Position numbers and translations under genes: made by a program. The notes under the pieces are model-generated. The model was not told the origin of the DNA, searched no databases, and saw nothing but the letters and a program-made list of their open reading frames with translations. Shown piece by piece: positions 36,169 to 45,425 of a DNA stretch of 64,000 bases. The DNA is from Bacteroidales bacterium (lineage in GTDB: Bacteria; Bacteroidota; Bacteroidia; Bacteroidales; P3), in contig JAFWOP010000037.1 of the NCBI GenBank assembly GCA_017545365.1, positions 1-64,000 on the forward strand. Direction: 5' to 3'. Numbering within the stretch: the stretch's first letter is position 1; every line of letters starts with the position of its first letter.

Positions 36169-37311
36169 CTACTCCACCAGAAGCTTTTGTGCCGACTCAT
36201 CCCGTTCCGTCTTCACCTTTACCACGTAGCTGCCCTTTGCCAGCCTGCTCACATCCAGCGTCACGGACTGCGCTTGTCCGTCGTACCGCTCCGATAGAAG
36301 CACTCGTCCCGACATGTCTGCCAACTCCACATGCTTTATGGCGCACTCTGCCTCCACCACCACCTGAGTCCTCGCCGGGTTAGGCTGCAGCCGCACATTT
36401 CCCGTTCCTGTCATCGGTGCCGCGGCAGAGAGATAACCTTGGGGCCTGAGTATCGGCATGACCGCCTGTCTTCTCATTGTGAAGATAGTATCCGTCTGCG
36501 GTGCATTGACTCCAAAGGGGAAATCTCCAGGACAGTTGTACCCCCCCCAACCTTGGCCAAAACGCCAATTACATTCGGCATCCCATAATAGCAATACATT
36601 TCTCTCTATATCAACATAACCCATAAATCCAGACGGGCAGCAAATCCCGCTGTCCTGGATGTCCTGATTCAATATTCTGCCACCACGACCAATAACCCCA
36701 TTTGCCACTTGAAAAGTGTCAAAAGAATGGATTCCTACATAAAAATCGCCAGATATTTCTACTGGTGAGTCAAAATAAAACTCATTCATTGGAATCCTTA
36801 CAATAGAATCTGAGTTTCCATATTCAGGATTCCGTATGTGCGAAAGTGAGTAATATGACATAATCAAATCTGGGGGTTGGTTTGGCTCTACCACGAAAGA
36901 CTGTCTCTTTACCAACTGCACATTAGAGTCCCCTGGGGTATAGTTGTACAGCAATATGTCAAATGACACTCTATGATCAATCGGTGGAGGCATGGACCCG
37001 TACGCGTAGTCGTAATTATCACACAAAGAAAATGACACTCCGTAAATCTGTTGTTTCTCATCCTCAGTGCGGAAAGGATTAACATAACATGCGTGTTCGG
37101 TGCGATTACCTAAGAGAAGGTTCAGTACAGGGAAAGATGGATGAAAATCAGTAGTCCCACTTATCCATATACCATAATTATCTAAGCAGGGTTGTTCCCA
37201 TATCATATATGCCGGATTTGAAAACCACATCTCAGGCTGCCCTATCGCATTGTTGGCAGTCATGCTCATCAGCACAACAATAATGACTGAATACAAGACA
37301 CTTTTTTTCAT
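36169..37311 (-). CDS. T9SS type A sorting-domain protein (second gene of secreted pair, copy a)
   Basis: A 380-residue exported protein: signal peptide to about residue 24, a passenger of about 270 residues without a recognised family (FYFDSPVEISGDFYVGIHSF; a CCPSG ... CNWRFGQGW segment), and a T9SS C-terminal domain (VRLQPNPARTQVVVEA to KLLVE). The passenger resembles that of the gene at 59973 (same FDSP/FDEP-xxxxDFYV motif), so the two are distant paralogues. Base composition changes sharply inside the gene: 37 of 60 bases are G/C at 36241-36300 (sorting domain) but 22 of 60 at 36781-36840 (passenger). It starts 4 nt after the preceding gene stop. Confidence 0.82.
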   Translation of the reverse strand: MKKSVLYSVIIVVLMSMTANNAIGQPEMWFSNPAYMIWEQPCLDNYGIWISGTTDFHPSFPVLNLLLGNRTEHACYVNPFRTEDEKQQIYGVSFSLCDNYDYAYGSMPPPIDHRVSFDILLYNYTPGDSNVQLVKRQSFVVEPNQPPDLIMSYYSLSHIRNPEYGNSDSIVRIPMNEFYFDSPVEISGDFYVGIHSFDTFQVANGVIGRGGRILNQDIQDSGICCPSGFMGYVDIERNVLLLWDAECNWRFGQGWGGYNCPGDFPFGVNAPQTDTIFTMRRQAVMPILRPQGYLSAAAPMTGTGNVRLQPNPARTQVVVEAECAIKHVELADMSGRVLLSERYDGQAQSVTLDVSRLAKGSYVVKVKTERDESAQKLLVE

Positions 37312-37315
37312 AGGT

Positions 37316-38743
37316 TTACTTTATTAATTCGTCAATGATTATATTATTGTCAGGTTCATCTTGCCCTGGTAGACAATAGTGATTTTCGTGAAGCTTTACG
37401 GGATTCGTCTCTATCATCAATGGCCTGTTGTACAACTCACTTGCTCCATCTGGAATAGAAAAGGATTGATATACCTTACTTACAAAACAGTCTAAATTAT
37501 GTACTGTTATACAATTATTCCTATGGTGCATAGGCGGTAGACTACCTCCCTGAAAGTCAATCTTTAGCCAGTTAGCACCAGCAGCAGCAATACAGCCATT
37601 AGACGATATCGCTATCAATGAGTTGAATTCCACCGTACAATCACGATTATAGTAGAAAGGAGGAATATACAAGACTATCCAAGGTGTTAGTACAGCGGGG
37701 GTAACATATGGGGTTAGGCGGACAATGTATGAGTTATTCCTAGTACTAGTAATAGTGGCTGTGTCAATCACCATCAGAGCAGCAGAATCTGGCAGGTATA
37801 CCATTTCCCTCGGAGGCAACATGCTCGAACTATTATAAGGTATTCTCGTATATAGTTTCTGAGCATATTCCATATATGTTGTTGGGACATCAATTGTAAA
37901 CAAACACATCATCGTATTAGCGACGCCAGAACCCAAAAAGAGGGTACTGTCAACATAGGCAGCCATTACAATCGAATCATTCTTTAGGTTCGTTGCACGA
38001 ACACCGCTCTTGAAAGGATTGGTACAGAGATACTTATACCCAGAAAAAAAAGTAGGAAATGTCGTCTGTGGTGTACCGATAGGCACTCTGCGCATGGTCA
38101 ATACCGTTGTGTTGAGACCGACTGTTCCTGATGTGACAAAGTAATTGTCTGTCAACACCACATCCCAAAATAATTCATTGGTGTTTGACGGGGAAAATAT
38201 ACTTCCCGAAGTTGACGAGTAGTCTTCTAGATATAACACCCGGTCTGCTCCTTTCATTTCGGGATTGAGTCCCGCCTGAGCCCTACCAATAGCCATTAGA
38301 GTGATTGTGTCTTTATTATTCTTCACGGCAATTCGGTTGAGTATTGACAATTTTGTTCTAATGCCATTGTCTCTATGAAAGACAATATTTCCCATACCAG
38401 ACTGTAGGTTGTTAATGTTGAAATGGCCCAACAAAGCTGTTCTTGAATTGGAGTCAATTCCGCAAAAATAGGCAATGCTGTCTACAACACGAAAATCTCT
38501 TATATACCAACCCTTTGGAGTCTCCACTTGGTTGACACTCAACACTGAAAAGTTAGGCACATACACAAAATATCCCTGATTCTTATTTTCATAATAAGCA
38601 ATACCTTGTTCACGAATAATGCCGCGGGTTGACTTATTTGTATTACTTTCCAAACCTAAAAAGCCCAAAAATTCGGGAGTCTGCGCATGACCCGCTGCCA
38701 TCAATAGCAGCAACAATGAACAGATTAATATTTTTCTTACCAT
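37316..38743 (-). CDS. Secreted protein of unknown function (first gene of secreted pair, copy a)
   Basis: A 475-residue exported protein (signal peptide KILICSLLLLLMAAGHAQ) rich in beta-prone, Asn/Thr-rich segments separated by turns, suggesting a propeller-like fold. I do not recognise a named family. It shares layout and short motifs with the protein at 58205: VVDSIAYFCGID versus ILDDTLYFCGYA, and VVLTDNYFVTSG versus IAVTDNYVVTVA. There is no T9SS sorting domain; its partner 4 nt downstream has one. The gene is A/T-rich compared with its surroundings (20 of 60 bases G/C at 38341-38400), consistent with acquisition. Confidence 0.65.
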   Translation of the reverse strand: MVRKILICSLLLLLMAAGHAQTPEFLGFLGLESNTNKSTRGIIREQGIAYYENKNQGYFVYVPNFSVLSVNQVETPKGWYIRDFRVVDSIAYFCGIDSNSRTALLGHFNINNLQSGMGNIVFHRDNGIRTKLSILNRIAVKNNKDTITLMAIGRAQAGLNPEMKGADRVLYLEDYSSTSGSIFSPSNTNELFWDVVLTDNYFVTSGTVGLNTTVLTMRRVPIGTPQTTFPTFFSGYKYLCTNPFKSGVRATNLKNDSIVMAAYVDSTLFLGSGVANTMMCLFTIDVPTTYMEYAQKLYTRIPYNSSSMLPPREMVYLPDSAALMVIDTATITSTRNNSYIVRLTPYVTPAVLTPWIVLYIPPFYYNRDCTVEFNSLIAISSNGCIAAAGANWLKIDFQGGSLPPMHHRNNCITVHNLDCFVSKVYQSFSIPDGASELYNRPLMIETNPVKLHENHYCLPGQDEPDNNIIIDELIK

Positions 38744-38833
38744 ATAGCGTATTATTTTAGATTATTGTATAATATTTATCTATCAGCTCTTTACAGCAAC
38801 GCAACCCCTCACTCCCGCCACTCTATCACCTTG

Positions 38834-38841
38834 CAAATATA
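38834..38841 (-). promoter_or_regulatory. -7 promoter element of secreted pair copy a
   Basis: TATATTTG on the minus strand fits TAnnTTTG. It lies 91 nt upstream of the first gene of the pair. Confidence 0.5.
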
Positions 38842-38925
38842 CACTTTTTTTCGAAACCATTTGCAAAGACGTGTACTTTTTAACAATTTAAGGCTGCTCC
38901 GAGCGGCACAAGCATCCCCTTTTAT

Positions 38926-39065
38926 AGACGGGACGGACCTACGGTGACGTTACTTTCGTGACACCGCTACATCTCGGCAAAGCAAACAAGCTTGCTTTGC
39001 ACTCGACTTCCGCAACGCCACTTCGGCTTGGCAGGAATGTGGGCTTTCTTTGTGCTAGCGGTTTA
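38926..39065. repeat. Hairpin-rich intergenic segment, possible decayed family A relative
   Basis: Contains GGTGACGTTACTTTCGTGAC and a hairpin GCAAAGCA/TGCTTTGC near 38979-39002 followed by ACTCGACTTCCGCAACGCC. The hairpin-then-CGA-CGC layout resembles family A, but sequence identity is weak. No gene is visible between 38744 and 39079. Confidence 0.35.
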
Positions 39066-39079
39066 TAGTGGTTAGGGGG

Positions 39080-39559
39080 CTACACTGTCAGATGGCAGAT
39101 GGTGGCGCGCGACATACGGACCAAGTCCTGGGGGGCTATCTTCAGTTGCAGCCCCCTCACTCCGGCACTGACATAGACATGGTCGTATGATTGGGCTGTG
39201 GTATGGATGTAGGTGGGAAAGGCTTTCTTCATGCCGATAGGGCTGCAGCCTCCACGCACATAGCCCGTCAGCGGCAGGAGTTCCTTCATAGGGATGAGGT
39301 CACACTTCTTATTGCCCGACACTTTGGCGGCCAGCTTCAGGTCCACCTCTTCGGCTCCAGGAACCACACAGACGAAATGCCCCGTCTTGTCCCCTTTAAG
39401 CACTAAGGTCTTAAAGACCTGCTGAATGTCTTCACCCAGCTGGTCAGCGATATGTTGCGCACCCAAGTCGTTCTCATCCACCTGATAGGGGATAAGCTCG
39501 TAAGGGACTTTCTGCGCGTCCAACAGCCGCGCGGCATTGGTCTTGGCCGTCTTGCCCAT
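39080..39559 (-). CDS. ybaK: Cys-tRNA(Pro)/Cys-tRNA(Cys) deacylase YbaK
   Basis: A 159-residue trans-editing enzyme that hydrolyses mischarged Cys-tRNA(Pro). Family signatures: N-terminal KTNAARLLDAQKVPYEL, FKTLVLKG containing the conserved Lys, VDLKLAAKV, GYVRGGCSPIGMKK with the GGxSP-type loop, and SAGVRGLQLKI. Length matches YbaK/EbsC. It ends a minus-strand run behind the ATP-grasp gene, 63 nt away. Confidence 0.94.
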   Translation of the reverse strand: MGKTAKTNAARLLDAQKVPYELIPYQVDENDLGAQHIADQLGEDIQQVFKTLVLKGDKTGHFVCVVPGAEEVDLKLAAKVSGNKKCDLIPMKELLPLTGYVRGGCSPIGMKKAFPTYIHTTAQSYDHVYVSAGVRGLQLKIAPQDLVRMSRATICHLTV

Positions 39560-39622
39560 AGGCGTTGCTTTTTTTGAATGTATGAATGCGTAGAGGTGTG
39601 ATGGACACAGCCGCCCACGGCT

Positions 39623-40702
39623 TTACTGTTTGAGAAAGACATCGGCGATGCCCCAGTCGCGCCCCATCTGCGAGGCATAGACACCCGTGCCGGTGTTTAT
39701 CTCCAACACGATAGGGCCATCGGTGGTGCATACGACATCGAATCCGACGCTGCTGTAATAGGGCAGCAACTGGCAGGTCTTCTCAACCAGCTCCACAACC
39801 TTGTCCCAGCCGGGCACCACCTCGCCCTTGAAGGGCACATGGGTGTCGGGGTGTTCGTAATACTTAGTTACGTCGTACTCGCGCAGGCCGTAGTCGCTGA
39901 GTCGACCCGTCGCCACGTCGATATTGACCACCACGCCCCCTTTGGCAGCATTGTCGACAAACGACCCCTTGCGGCCCATGCGGAGGGCGCCGGAGACCAC
40001 CTTGTCCTTATAGGTGAGCACACGGAGGGTGTTCACCGAGTCGGGATTGAACTTGGCTATCCGCGGGTCGGGGGTTATCTGTTTCTCAAAGAGGTACTCG
40101 TCGTCATAGTGCCGCTGACGGATAGTAGCGGCTGAGAGCCGCACCCCGTTCGGGGTGTAGAAGCCGTCGTCGCGCCGGTAGGCCACGGTAACACCGCTCC
40201 CTTCGCCACACTTGTTACGCTTGACGAAGATGCGCGGGTCGGTAATGCCCGAGAGTATCTCGTCCACCTCGGCATCGCTGATGACGCGCCCATGGCTACG
40301 GAAATAACGGTAGCTATAGCTGAAGAAACGCTCGGTAGTGGGCACACCATACTCGCTCAGGAGGTCGTGGCAGAGTATCTTGTCGTTAATCAGTATCTGA
40401 TACCACGGTTCCCGGTTGGTGGAAAAACGCCCATAAGAGCATTGGGGTATGTACGACACCATCCTGTCGAAGCCGCCGAAGTCCTTCAAGAACATGGCAA
40501 AACGGAAATAGGTGTCTGGAAACCCTTTCCAATACTTGCACATCTTGTCCAGCTCCCTGACTACCTGAAGCCGACTCTTCTTGTCAGTGCCCTGATAGTT
40601 GTTGTACATCTGCCACCCTACATAGTAGCTGGTGACACGGAATGATTTATGCCGTCGTAGGCAGGCAATCCTAGTCCTGAGGTAATAATATAGCAACCAC
40701 AT
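39623..40702 (-). CDS. Sugar-transfer associated ATP-grasp protein
   Basis: A 359-residue protein with the ATPgrasp_ST layout: an N-terminal helical part (SRLQVVRELDKMCKYWKGF), an ATP-grasp core with IFVKRNKCGEGSGV (ATP-binding Lys and Gly-rich loop), FEKQITPDPRIAKFNPDSVN, TLRVLTYKD, and a metal-binding end SVGFDVVCTTDGPIVLEINT containing the E-x-N pair. The family is usually found with polysaccharide or exopolymer genes and is presumed to ligate an acid to an amine or sugar; the substrate is unknown. No glycan cluster surrounds it here. An A/T-rich repeat tract lies upstream. Confidence 0.85.
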   Translation of the reverse strand: MWLLYYYLRTRIACLRRHKSFRVTSYYVGWQMYNNYQGTDKKSRLQVVRELDKMCKYWKGFPDTYFRFAMFLKDFGGFDRMVSYIPQCSYGRFSTNREPWYQILINDKILCHDLLSEYGVPTTERFFSYSYRYFRSHGRVISDAEVDEILSGITDPRIFVKRNKCGEGSGVTVAYRRDDGFYTPNGVRLSAATIRQRHYDDEYLFEKQITPDPRIAKFNPDSVNTLRVLTYKDKVVSGALRMGRKGSFVDNAAKGGVVVNIDVATGRLSDYGLREYDVTKYYEHPDTHVPFKGEVVPGWDKVVELVEKTCQLLPYYSSVGFDVVCTTDGPIVLEINTGTGVYASQMGRDWGIADVFLKQ

Positions 40703-40711
40703 AGTGAAATT

Positions 40712-40865
40712 GAGAATTAAGAAGTATTAAATGCTTGAATGCTTGAGTGGCTGGGGCCTTTTTAATTGAGAATGGAGTATTGAGAATTTTCTGCCGTACT
40801 CGGATAACTCTAACCTCTAACCCCCCAAACAAATATTCAAGCAATCAGACAATCGAACATTCTTC
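40712..40865. repeat. Low-complexity intergenic module array (D1)
   Basis: Short modules such as AATTGAGAATT, GCTTGAATGCTTGAGTGGCT, CTCTAACCTCTAACC and CAAGCAATCAGACAATCGAA. The same modules recur at 56515-56722, 57960-58090 and 61264-61530. Confidence 0.7.
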
Positions 40866-40871
40866 TTAGTT

Positions 40872-41297
40872 TTATTCGGAGACGTGGGTGACGTTGCCAC
40901 GATAGTCGAACTGAATCTCAAGCCCGTTGGCGAGGGTCACCTCATAGCCGCCTTTAAGCTTCTCGCAGTCGATAATCAGCTGCTTGGGGAAGCGGTTGAC
41001 GATATAGCGGGTAATATACCCCGGCACGAGGGTGACAGGCAGGCCGTCGGTGCATTTCATCTCTTTCCAAATGCCTTTGGAGTCAAACTGGATGATGGTG
41101 CCGTCGGTAAGCAGGGCCTCGTATTCCTTGCCATTGATATAGGCGAAATCGATGGCGCAGGAAGGCCAGTGTTTCTGAATAAGCTCGATGGCGGGCTTGG
41201 GCAGGTTGTCGGGGTCGATGACTTTCTTGCGGCCGCCGGCAGTCGCGGTGCCAGCTATCAATACGATGGTCAATAGGGTTAAAATGAGTTTCTTCAT
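40872..41297 (-). CDS. PepSY-like (DUF2874) periplasmic protein
   Basis: A 141-residue exported protein (signal peptide LILTLLTIVLIAGTATAG) with two copies of the PepSY-like/BLIP-type unit: LPKPAIELIQKHWPSCAIDF with the GKEYEALLTDGTIIQFDSKG hairpin, then ITRYIVNRFPKQLIIDCEKL with GGYEVTLANGLEIQFDYRG. Family members are common in Bacteroidales; the function is unknown, possibly protease inhibition or protein binding. It follows the lipoprotein gene after 45 nt and probably belongs to the WG-pyrC transcript. Confidence 0.88.
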   Translation of the reverse strand: MKKLILTLLTIVLIAGTATAGGRKKVIDPDNLPKPAIELIQKHWPSCAIDFAYINGKEYEALLTDGTIIQFDSKGIWKEMKCTDGLPVTLVPGYITRYIVNRFPKQLIIDCEKLKGGYEVTLANGLEIQFDYRGNVTHVSE

Positions 41298-41342
41298 GGC
41301 TACAAATGTATTCTGTATGTGTTATTGATAATTGTCTGTTAA

Positions 41343-42107
41343 TTACAATTCGTCCGCCTCGATGGCCACTTCTGCCACCTCGCCTGTCGTCGAGCCTTGA
41401 TAGCGGTAGCGCAGTCCTCGGCGGGTCTCCTTGAGCATGTTCATCATCTTGATGAACGAGGGGTCGCTGCTGGAGGTGATTAGTTCCTTCATCCCTTCGT
41501 GATTCTCCACGACACTGCGCTGCATGTCGGCGATACTGAGCAGGGCCTCGTCGCAGTCGAAATGGTAGGTGAAGTAATTGCTGTCCAGCTCGACATGGGT
41601 GCACACCACCCCTTCCGAATAGGTGAGGGGCAGCTGCATGAGGGTGGTCTGCAGGGCCGACTGGAGGTAGGTCTCGGGGTCGCCCACGAACGATGGGACA
41701 TTCTGCGAAAGCTCCTCGTTGGTGAAATGGAGCTTGTAGGAGTCCCCCTCTACGCCAAACACCACATCAAGTGAGGCATCTGCCGCCACAATGGCTTGGA
41801 GCAGCTGACGGAAACCTTCATCGCTGTTGGTGCGGTAGTTGTCGAGCATGAACTGGTGGAACTGCTCCCCCTGGCTGCGGAAAGAGTTGATGTCCACCGA
41901 ACCCGCCAAGGTGTAGTTGAACGTCACCAAGTCGTTGGCATACTTGGCATGGTCCATCTGGCCGATGGCACCTAGGGGGATGGGGCATTCGGCATTCAGC
42001 TCCCCTATCAGCTGCTGCAACTGCTTCTGGCTCTCGCTCTGACAGCCGCTGAAGAAGAGGGCCGCCGCCATTAGGGCAAAAAGTATTATATGTCTGCTAC
42101 CTCTCAT
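41343..42107 (-). CDS. Lipoprotein of unknown function
   Basis: A 254-residue protein with a lipobox (ALFFSGCQSES, Cys near 22), then a mixed alpha/beta domain with a repeated pattern (FTNEELSQNVPSF; YFTYHFDCDEALLSI). I do not recognise a family. It starts 3 nt after the pyrC stop, so the two are translationally close and in one operon. Confidence 0.7.
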   Translation of the reverse strand: MRGSRHIILFALMAAALFFSGCQSESQKQLQQLIGELNAECPIPLGAIGQMDHAKYANDLVTFNYTLAGSVDINSFRSQGEQFHQFMLDNYRTNSDEGFRQLLQAIVAADASLDVVFGVEGDSYKLHFTNEELSQNVPSFVGDPETYLQSALQTTLMQLPLTYSEGVVCTHVELDSNYFTYHFDCDEALLSIADMQRSVVENHEGMKELITSSSDPSFIKMMNMLKETRRGLRYRYQGSTTGEVAEVAIEADEL

Positions 42108-42110
42108 GGC

Positions 42111-43451
42111 TCAACTTTTAAATGTCAACTTCATGGCGGTGGACTGGCTTGCGGGCATGCCGTTGAGAAACACCTGGCGGATGCGGGTATGGAAGGTCTG
42201 TCCCTCCAGCGGGCTCCAGCCGCATTTGTACAGTATGCTGTCGTGTGTCACCTGCGTCTCGCCCGGCTCTACAACCACCAGGTCGGCATAATAGCCGGGA
42301 CGGATGAATCCGCGCTCCTGTATGCCGAAGATGGTGGCGGGGTTGTGGCACATCTTGGCGACAATCAGCGGCAGCCACTCCTGCAGCACCTCGTCGTGGT
42401 CGTCGCGCTGGAGTGCCGTAGGGTTGAAGAATCCCTCCAGCATCATCTGCAGGCTGTGCTGGATGCTGGGGATGCCGCCGGGGGCTTCGAAATAACGCAG
42501 CCGCTTGCTCTCCAAGGTATGGGGGGCATGGTCGGTGGCGATGGTGTCGATGGTGCCGTCTATCAGCCCGCTCCAGAGGGCCAGGCGGTCGTCGGCCGTC
42601 TTGATGGCGGGGTTGCATTTGATGAGGTTGCCCAGCTCGGCATAGTCGCGGTCGTCGAACCACAGGTGGTTGGGGGTCACCTCGGCGGTGATATGCTTCA
42701 CGTCGAGCGACTGGTTGCTGAGCAGCGACAGCTCGGTGGCGGTGCTCAGATGGGCTATATGCAGGCGTGTGCCGTACTTGCGGGCACGCTCGATGGCCTT
42801 GTAGGTCGAAACGAAACAGGCCTCGGTGTTGCGTATCTTGGGATGAAGGGCAGCGGTCTCTTGCTCCGTGCCGGCAAACTCCAGCCTGTAGTTGCGCATA
42901 TTGGCCTGAATGAAGCTCTCGTCTTCGCAGTGTGCCACAATCAGCTTGGGGCAGCGGCTGAAGAGCTTGTCGAGCGTCTCGGGCTTGTTGACCAGCATGT
43001 TGCCGGTACTGCTGCCTAGGAAGAGCTTGACGGCGGCATATCGGTCGGCGGGTATGCCGAGCAGCTCCTCGATGTTGTCGTTGGTGGCCCCCAGCATAAA
43101 GGCATAGTTGACTGCGCTCTTTTGTGCGGCGATATGTTCTTTCTCCTCCAAAAGGGGGAGCGAGGTGGTCTGAGGGTTGGTGTTGGGCATATCGATGACG
43201 GAGGTCACCCCACCGGCCAGGGCAGCACGGCTCTCCGATGCGAAGTCGGCCTTGTCGGGAAAACCGGGGTCGCGGAAATGGACGTGGGTGTCAATGATGC
43301 CGGGCAGGACATAGCACCCGGCGGCATCAAACACCTGCGGCTTACGCAGCCGCTGGCCGTCCTCCATCAGCCGGCCTTCATGCACGAAAAGGTCCCGTGT
43401 CGCCATGGAACCTTCGTTTACTACCGTGCCGTTCTTTATGATATAGTCCAT
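42111..43451 (-). CDS. pyrC: Dihydroorotase
   Basis: Third step of de novo pyrimidine synthesis: cyclises carbamoyl-aspartate to dihydroorotate. The 446-residue class I-type amidohydrolase shows the metal-binding HVHFRDPG near residue 59, SVIDMPNTNPQT, a HCEDE metal/substrate site, HIAHLST, and DHAPHT near residue 305. Its start codon directly abuts the WG-repeat gene stop. Some allantoinases look similar, but the neighbourhood and motifs fit PyrC of Bacteroidota. Confidence 0.93.
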   Translation of the reverse strand: MDYIIKNGTVVNEGSMATRDLFVHEGRLMEDGQRLRKPQVFDAAGCYVLPGIIDTHVHFRDPGFPDKADFASESRAALAGGVTSVIDMPNTNPQTTSLPLLEEKEHIAAQKSAVNYAFMLGATNDNIEELLGIPADRYAAVKLFLGSSTGNMLVNKPETLDKLFSRCPKLIVAHCEDESFIQANMRNYRLEFAGTEQETAALHPKIRNTEACFVSTYKAIERARKYGTRLHIAHLSTATELSLLSNQSLDVKHITAEVTPNHLWFDDRDYAELGNLIKCNPAIKTADDRLALWSGLIDGTIDTIATDHAPHTLESKRLRYFEAPGGIPSIQHSLQMMLEGFFNPTALQRDDHDEVLQEWLPLIVAKMCHNPATIFGIQERGFIRPGYYADLVVVEPGETQVTHDSILYKCGWSPLEGQTFHTRIRQVFLNGMPASQSTAMKLTFKS

Positions 43452-44828
43452 CTAGAATTTGCGTTTGCCCGCCCAATTCCTGGCTGCCACATAGGCATCG
43501 GCCGAATTGTTGTAGATAGGTTTGACCACAAACTGGCCCGTATGGTCGATGCAGCCCCAGCGGCCTTCCTCCTTGGCGGGGGCCACACGGTTGTTCCACG
43601 TCTGGATAAAAGGCTTGGCATCCTCGAGGCGGGGAAGGATGACCCACTCGCCTTCGAAGTCGACATAGCCCCAGTGGCCGGTGCCGCCGTCCTGTATGGG
43701 GTAGAGCCAGTGTCCCAGCTCGGCCTCCTCGATGCCCTTCTCGTTGTCGTCCCACTCCTTGCCGGCCTTGGCAGCCTCGCTGGAGAGGATGAACACAGGC
43801 TTCGAGAGCAGACGACCGTCCTCGTGGATGCTGGCCCACAAGCCGTTCTCGCACTTGGCGGTGGCGAAGAGGCCCGTGTCGTTCGGGAAGTGCGACACCT
43901 CCAGATAGATAGGCGGTATGGCCCAGCTGCCGTCGGCCTTCACCCAGCCCCAGAGTGCGGTGTCGGTGCGCATCTCGGGCAGGCGCCAGCCGTCCATGTC
44001 GCGGCCATGCTCAATCTGCGAGAGGGCATAGACGCAGTCGTCCTCGTTGCTGAAGATGAACTCGCTGATGACGTTGCCATTGCGGTCGATATTGCCCCAG
44101 CGTCCGTTCTTCAGGGCCTGGGTGTAGATGTAGTTGTGCTCGCCAGGGAACTGGCGCACCATGGCATATTGGGGCTGGACCACCCAGCGGCCCAAGTAGT
44201 TGACTATGCCCCACTGGTTCTCATTCTGCGGATTGGTCACGCTGATACGCCAGGTGTCGTAGTGGCGGCCCACAATCCACTGGTGGCCTGCCTCATAGGC
44301 ATCTTCCATCGACACAAAGATGTTGTTGATGATAAGGATGCCCTTGGCGTCGATGCAGCCCCAGCGGCCTTCTATCTTCACGGGCGCGAAGCTCATCGGG
44401 TCGGTGCCGTAATACTTGCCGGCACCCTCGTAGGCGGGCTCGTACTTCCACTGGCCGTAGTAGTTGACAAAACCCCACTTGTGGTCGGCGGGATTTTCGG
44501 CGGGATAAATCCATTTGCCCGGCTCCTCGGCGGTGTACCACTGATTGCCGGCCTCCTGGGCCTCCTCCTGAGTGAGGAAGATGTTGCGGACAATCATGTT
44601 TCCAGCCTCGTCGATACAACCCCAGCGGCCGTCATATTTTACCACTGCAAACTTGCGTTCCTGATGCTGGAAGGCGAACGCCACCTGGTAGCGTGGCGGT
44701 ATCTGCCAGATGCCGTTACTGTTTTTATAACCATACTTCATGCCGATGTCGTCGAAAGCCAAAGTTTGTGCTAATGCGCTGACTGACAACAAGCAAACCG
44801 ATGCGATGATGAGAATATGCTTTTTCAT
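43452..44828 (-). CDS. WG-repeat secreted protein
   Basis: About 458 residues: signal peptide (ILIIASVCLLSVSALAQ), then a run of WG repeats. Each carries a GRWGCID or GHWGYVD core and a downstream W(I/L)YP or WVV strand (e.g. YDGRWGCIDEAGNM, IEGRWGCIDAKGIL, EEGRWGCIDHTGQF). WG repeats form beta-structured binding surfaces and this protein is probably exported; the partner is unknown. The ATG at 44828 is preferred over 44837 because the -7 element begins at 44849 and would leave almost no leader for the earlier start. It is first gene of an operon with pyrC. Confidence 0.9.
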   Translation of the reverse strand: MKKHILIIASVCLLSVSALAQTLAFDDIGMKYGYKNSNGIWQIPPRYQVAFAFQHQERKFAVVKYDGRWGCIDEAGNMIVRNIFLTQEEAQEAGNQWYTAEEPGKWIYPAENPADHKWGFVNYYGQWKYEPAYEGAGKYYGTDPMSFAPVKIEGRWGCIDAKGILIINNIFVSMEDAYEAGHQWIVGRHYDTWRISVTNPQNENQWGIVNYLGRWVVQPQYAMVRQFPGEHNYIYTQALKNGRWGNIDRNGNVISEFIFSNEDDCVYALSQIEHGRDMDGWRLPEMRTDTALWGWVKADGSWAIPPIYLEVSHFPNDTGLFATAKCENGLWASIHEDGRLLSKPVFILSSEAAKAGKEWDDNEKGIEEAELGHWLYPIQDGGTGHWGYVDFEGEWVILPRLEDAKPFIQTWNNRVAPAKEEGRWGCIDHTGQFVVKPIYNNSADAYVAARNWAGKRKF

Positions 44829-44848
44829 AGGATACATTTTTCCGAGTG

Positions 44849-44856
44849 CAAAGATA
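44849..44856 (-). promoter_or_regulatory. -7 promoter element of the WG-pyrC operon
   Basis: TATCTTTG on the minus strand 21 nt before the ATG at 44828. Confidence 0.7.
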
Positions 44857-45171
44857 CGAATTTTTTCTCATATAACGCAACTTTATTTTTTTATTGTGTG
44901 TCACTGGGGGTTTTTGCATTTTTTAAGGCGCATCGCGTTATGGCATCAGGATCAACCGCAACCTAGTTCATTGTAGTGCCGCCGCAGCTTCGCCATACTC
45001 CTTCCCTATTTTTTCTTCTTCTTTTTTCCATTCTTTCTCAAGTAAAACATACGGACAAACGAATGATTGTGACTTTTTTGAAAAAACGGAAGGTACAATC
45101 TGGCAGCGCATTGGATGCGCGGCTGGCCCGGCATGGACATGCCCCCCGTTTGAGATGATTTTCGTATAAAG

Positions 45172-45300
45172 ATGGGTTCTATTAGTTCGTTTTTGAGAGC
45201 ACGTGCCTCCGGCACGCTGAGGTGTATTTGCTTGATATACCCACACTATATGTGCGGGGTTATTGAGAGTTTGCCCCTCTGGGGCAGTTTACAGAACTCT
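45172..45300 (+). repeat. Structured repeat linking families A and B (B copy 2)
   Basis: Starts like family A (GATGGGTTCTATTAGTTCG) but continues like family B: hairpin 45202-45216 (CGTGCC/GGCACG), a weaker hairpin near 45242-45254, GGGGTTATTGAGAG, and hairpin 45272-45286 (TGCCCC/GGGGCA), ending TTTACAGAACTCTCC. It fills much of the gap between the WG operon and the YjbH-like pair; the reading frames in the gap (44857-45571) look non-coding. Confidence 0.8.
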
Positions 45301-45425
45301 CCTTAAAAACGCCGTACATGGCGCAGTGCGGTGACAGTAAAAACGGAACGAGACCGCGTCCCGAAGATGAAGCAAGTCCAGTGGGCTTGCGATAGTGGAG
45401 CAAAAGCGAAACGGAGAACGCAAAT
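45301..45425 (-). repeat. Dispersed structured repeat, family A copy 4 (inverted)
   Basis: Reverse complement of family A: GTACATGGCGCAGTGCGGTGA, CGCGTCCCGAAGATGAAGC, a hairpin at 45372-45390 (GCAAGTCC/GGGCTTGC with one T-G pair), and GGAGCAAAAGCGAAACGGAG. It sits head to head with the preceding element. Confidence 0.8.

Noticed and set aside
43122..44774. 550-codon antisense frame across pyrC and the WG-repeat gene
   Set aside because: Spans two real genes on the other strand and has no motif.
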